Assembly: GCA_027069385.1 (NCBI GenBank)
Contig: JALXER010000060.1
Location: 1-8,222, forward strand
From: Paracoccaceae bacterium
GTDB taxonomy: Bacteria > Pseudomonadota > Alphaproteobacteria > Rhodobacterales > Rhodobacteraceae
Direction of reading: 5' to 3'
DNA: 8,222 nt
The notes below the pieces were generated by a model. It had not been told where the DNA came from. It saw only the letters and a list, made by a program, of their open reading frames with translations, and made no database searches. The position numbers and the translations under genes are program-made. Below are positions 5,489-8,222 of the stretch, in pieces (the stretch's first letter is position 1; each line of letters starts with the position of its first letter).

Positions 5489-7468
5489 CTAGTCGGGTTC
5501 GTTCATAAACAAACGAAGGGTATCATTCAGGGCGGTTTCGGGCGAAAAGCGCGCCTTGGCAAAAGCGTGAGCCGCCTCGCCCATTTGGCGCGCCTTGTCG
5601 GGGTCGCCCAGCATCTTGTCAAGATAGCCCAGAGTCTGCGCCATATCGGGCGCATCGTTGGAATCCAGACAATAGCCGGTTTCGTTGTGGATCATTGCTT
5701 CATCAGTGCCGCCAGCCGGGGTAACCACCACCGGAACGCGGGCAATCTGCGCTTCGATAACCACATTTGGCAGGCCCTCGTAGCGGGCCAGATGCAACAG
5801 CACGTCGGCTTTTTCCAGCCAGAACCCCACATGCGACGAGCGCCCGAGCAGGAAGATGCGGTCTTGCAGGCCCCATTCCTCTATCATGTCCTGACATTTT
5901 TCAAACTCGTTGCCCCAGCCCGCCACGATAAAGCGGGTATCGGGGTGGGTTTCCAGATATTTCGCGGCGGTCTGCACCCACAAAACCGGGCGCTTGTTCG
6001 GATCAAACCGGAACACCCCCAGCACGGTTTTGGTGCAATCGGCCGAAACGTTCTGGATGCGCTGCCAATGGGCAAGGTCGGAATCATCGCCCGCCGTACT
6101 GGCCGGTATCAGCGCGTTATACAGCACCTTGAAGCGGTCAATCGGCACATCCACCCATGCGCTATAGGCCTTGGCCGCGGCCATGCTGTTAGAGCTGTAA
6201 ACCACCCCCGGCACGCTGGCCAGATTGCGATACAGCCCTTCCAGTTGCGGGCGATAAAGGTCGGGGCGCAGGTTGGGCGGCAGGCCGCGAAACGAGGTAA
6301 TGATCAGCGGCACTTCGGCAATCAGCGCTGCCAGCGCCGAGGTCAGAATGCCGCCATCCTGCCACAGATAGGCCACCTCTATGTTATTGGCGCGAAAATA
6401 CGGCACCAGCCGCAGGGTGTTATCCAGCACATCGGCAGGCAAAAAGGTAAGCAGCTTTTCGAATTCCGGATCGTTCAGGCCCAGATCCTCGATCTCTGCC
6501 TTGCGGGCGTTGATGGTGGTAAAGGTATCGACACCGGCCTTTTGCAGCACCGGCAAAAAGAAATCAGCACCGGATTCAGCATTGGTATGGCGAATGGCCA
6601 CGCGGATCGGCGCGCGCAGGGCCACCCCGTTCAATTGCCCCTCGGCAACCCGTATCCGTTCAAGCTGCGCTGCGATGCGGGTCAATTGCCGCTCGGCGCC
6701 ACCCGCCCCCAACTGTCCGGTGTAAAACACCACTCCGCCAAGCGCATTTTTCGCGCGCGGCCGTGGCACGCGGTTTTGAAAGCGGGCAATCAATCGCCCG
6801 AGCAACCCGACCACGTCACCGCCCCCATGCGCCTGTTGAAAGGCGGCCTGTTCTTCGATCTCGGCAATGATTTTCTTGGGCGTCTTGCTCAGCCGTTCGG
6901 GATGCCTGATGGTTTTTACCACGTTATGTGCATCGACAAACCGGTTTTGCCGCATCAGGTTTTTGGCGTAAAGAATGCGCAACTTGCTGTCATCGGGGTG
7001 CAATGGCAGCAGCTCGGCCATCATCTCGTCCATCTCGCCAAAGGCCTGCATTTCCGAGTAAGCCAGCAGCGCCACCACCCCTTGCGCAACATCGCGGGCG
7101 CGATCGGGCAAGGCGGTGTTGATCAGGGTGAACCCTTCCTCCATAAACTTGCCACGCCGCAACCAGCGCAGGTTCATGCGCAGCGCGTGGCCGTTCTGGG
7201 GAAACCGGCGTTGCAAGGCCGCCCAGGTCTCCAGCATACCGGTTTTGATCCGCGTGCGTTCCAGTATGTCGGCGGCGGCGATCAGGATATCCTCGTCCCC
7301 GGGGTATTGCTCCAGATAGGTTTTGACCCGTTCGAAATGGGCCGTCGCTTTCTGCGCCGAATCCACCGTTTTGATCATCCGCGCGCAATCTTCCAGACAC
7401 AAGGCATCGGGCCGTTGGGCATTCTTCGATTTCGGCTTGAAATATGCCGCGAGTAAATTATCCGCCAT
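5489..7468 (-). CDS. GT4-family glycosyltransferase with N-terminal TPR-like helical domain
   Basis: The product has 659 residues in two parts. Residues 1 to about 215 are helical and TPR-like (YLEQYPGDEDILIAAADILE, then ALRMNLRWLRRGKFMEEGF, then ELLPLHPDDSKLRILYAKNL), with repeated pairs of helices but no enzyme motif. From about 243 comes a GT-B glycosyltransferase. Its N-terminal glycine-rich loop is GQLGAGGAERQ (251-261), the acceptor/donor domain switch is near 490 (VLGVFRFDPNKRP), and the C-terminal donor site has the E-x7-E motif EGLPNVVIE (Glu564 and Glu572) followed by VPVVVTPAGGTDEA. This is the GT4-type retaining fold that uses nucleotide sugars. There is no signal peptide, so it should work in the cytosol or at the inner membrane face. 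It lies 12 nt after the TPR gene and 12 nt before the epimerase gene, which suggests it assembles the exported glycan. Sugar and linkage cannot be told. The GT domain alone would be about 420 residues, so the N-terminal domain is an added module. Confidence 0.88.
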   Translation of the reverse strand: MADNLLAAYFKPKSKNAQRPDALCLEDCARMIKTVDSAQKATAHFERVKTYLEQYPGDEDILIAAADILERTRIKTGMLETWAALQRRFPQNGHALRMNLRWLRRGKFMEEGFTLINTALPDRARDVAQGVVALLAYSEMQAFGEMDEMMAELLPLHPDDSKLRILYAKNLMRQNRFVDAHNVVKTIRHPERLSKTPKKIIAEIEEQAAFQQAHGGGDVVGLLGRLIARFQNRVPRPRAKNALGGVVFYTGQLGAGGAERQLTRIAAQLERIRVAEGQLNGVALRAPIRVAIRHTNAESGADFFLPVLQKAGVDTFTTINARKAEIEDLGLNDPEFEKLLTFLPADVLDNTLRLVPYFRANNIEVAYLWQDGGILTSALAALIAEVPLIITSFRGLPPNLRPDLYRPQLEGLYRNLASVPGVVYSSNSMAAAKAYSAWVDVPIDRFKVLYNALIPASTAGDDSDLAHWQRIQNVSADCTKTVLGVFRFDPNKRPVLWVQTAAKYLETHPDTRFIVAGWGNEFEKCQDMIEEWGLQDRIFLLGRSSHVGFWLEKADVLLHLARYEGLPNVVIEAQIARVPVVVTPAGGTDEAMIHNETGYCLDSNDAPDMAQTLGYLDKMLGDPDKARQMGEAAHAFAKARFSPETALNDTLRLFMNEPD

Positions 7469-7472
7469 TTTA

Positions 7473-7477
7473 TCCTC
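7473..7477 (-). promoter_or_regulatory. Ribosome binding site of the glycosyltransferase gene
   Basis: GAGGA on the - strand lies 4 nt before the ATG at 7468, in the 12-nt gap after the TPR gene stop. It supports the MADNLLAAYF start. Confidence 0.65.
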
Positions 7478-7480
7478 GGG

Positions 7481-8222
7481 TTAACTGGCTTGGGCAAGCG
7501 GCAGGGTTTCACGGCACTGCTTTGCCTTTGCGATTGCAACAGGATCATCGGGGCGCAATGCGGCCAGTTTGTTCCAGTATGGCAACGCCTGTTCGTATTG
7601 GTCCCGGGCGAGATAGTATTGACCCGCAATGCGCAACAATTGCGCGTTATCGGGAAGTACGACAAAAGCGCGGGCGCAATAATTGGCGAAAATGTCAGAG
7701 CCCGAATCCGCCAGTTCTTGCGCTCTGGCGATGATCTTGCGTTCATTTATCCGGAAAACCTGCGCGGATTTCTCGGCAAGCGATTGGTCCTGGGCGCTGA
7801 TTTCAGCCAGACGCCACGCGTTGAACGGATCGGGGTCCTGCCTTGCGGCTTGCAGACACAGCTTGGGTAGCAACGCAAGCCGTTTATGCGCCTCGTCCAC
7901 CTGTTTTTCCCGCTCCGGACCGGCAAGGTCGATAAAGTTGCGCGCGGCCAGATCAACGGTTGCATAATCCTGCAACAAGAACGCACAGCGCATGATGGTT
8001 AACCATGAAATAATATGGTCGGGCGTGGTGCGGGTGATTTCCTGCGCGGCCGCTTGCGCCAGTTCCCACTGTTTTTGCTTGAAGTAATAGCGCGACCGGA
8101 ACAGATAATATTCGATCAACGGCGGGGAAAGCTTTGCCACCTCGTCTGCAAGCTGCTCCAACCCGTCGATATCCTCGGCCTTGATCAGCGCGCGCACCTG
8201 CACTTGGATTTCGCGCCGCAGG
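7481..8222 (-). CDS. TPR-like helical repeat protein, C-terminal part (5' end outside window)
   Basis: At least 246 residues are visible. The frame stays open to the right edge, so this is probably the 3' part of a longer gene; a GTG at 8203 is an alternative but lacks visible support. The sequence is helical with degenerate TPR units, such as EYYLFRSRYYFKQKQWELAQAAAQEI, and a clear last unit with AGQYYLARDQYEQALPYWNKLAALRPDDPVAI. No enzyme motif is present in the visible part. It ends 12 nt before the glycosyltransferase gene, whose own N-terminus is also TPR-like, so the two may interact or share ancestry. It could be a scaffold for the biosynthesis complex, or the tail of a larger TPR-containing transferase whose catalytic part is outside the window. 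No function is assigned. Confidence 0.75.
   Translation of the reverse strand, partial: LRREIQVQVRALIKAEDIDGLEQLADEVAKLSPPLIEYYLFRSRYYFKQKQWELAQAAAQEITRTTPDHIISWLTIMRCAFLLQDYATVDLAARNFIDLAGPEREKQVDEAHKRLALLPKLCLQAARQDPDPFNAWRLAEISAQDQSLAEKSAQVFRINERKIIARAQELADSGSDIFANYCARAFVVLPDNAQLLRIAGQYYLARDQYEQALPYWNKLAALRPDDPVAIAKAKQCRETLPLAQAS

Noticed and set aside
5033..7456. An 807-codon open frame on the + strand, antisense to the glycosyltransferase and epimerase genes.
   Set aside because: Its codons lie exactly on the sense codons of both genes. Stops there need TTA, CTA or TCA codons in the sense genes, which are very rare in this GC-rich DNA, and the frame ends precisely at a TTA leucine codon near the transferase N-terminus. 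The product is rich in His, Gln and Gly with no domain, so it is a codon-usage shadow.

Overview
This window looks like chromosomal DNA of a GC-rich alphaproteobacterium, most likely a Rhodobacterales (roseobacter-type) species. The basis is the codon choice (TTA, CTA and TCA are almost absent), the family flavour of the proteins and the SSS-STAC histidine kinase. This is an inference from reading; no database search was possible.

Layout. (1) Positions 2-1327, + strand: the 3' part of a large membrane sensor kinase, with the end of a sodium:solute-symporter-like domain, a STAC-like linker, a coiled coil and a complete HisKA/HATPase core. (2) Positions 1327-1588: a 262-bp non-coding, MITE-like element with 31-bp terminal inverted repeats (one mismatch), flanked by TA on each side. 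(3) Positions 1588-8222, - strand: a tightly packed operon transcribed right to left. Its order is TPR protein (5'-partial at the window edge), TPR-GT4 glycosyltransferase fusion, UDP-glucuronate 4-epimerase-like SDR, KpsM, KpsT and KpsE. Junctions are 12-nt gaps or 4- to 14-nt overlaps, so the genes are probably translationally coupled.

Working model. The operon is a group 2/3-type (ABC-transporter-dependent) capsule or surface polysaccharide locus. The epimerase would supply UDP-galacturonate from UDP-glucuronate. The glycosyltransferase would build or prime the glycan. KpsM/KpsT would carry the lipid-linked polymer across the inner membrane. KpsE, a polysaccharide co-polymerase/adaptor, would link the exporter to an outer-membrane channel (KpsD/CtrA type), which is not in this window, nor are the kpsC/kpsS-type genes.

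The most striking feature is the MITE. It sits precisely in the TA dinucleotide shared by the overlapping stop codons of the two convergent genes. Each element end begins with G, so both genes still end in TAG. Removing the element in silico restores a 2-nt stop-stop overlap (TAA/TAG) lying in a perfect 7-bp hairpin that looks like a former bidirectional terminator. A second point of interest is KpsT: its ABC signature and H-switch positions are non-canonical, although the Walker motifs are intact.
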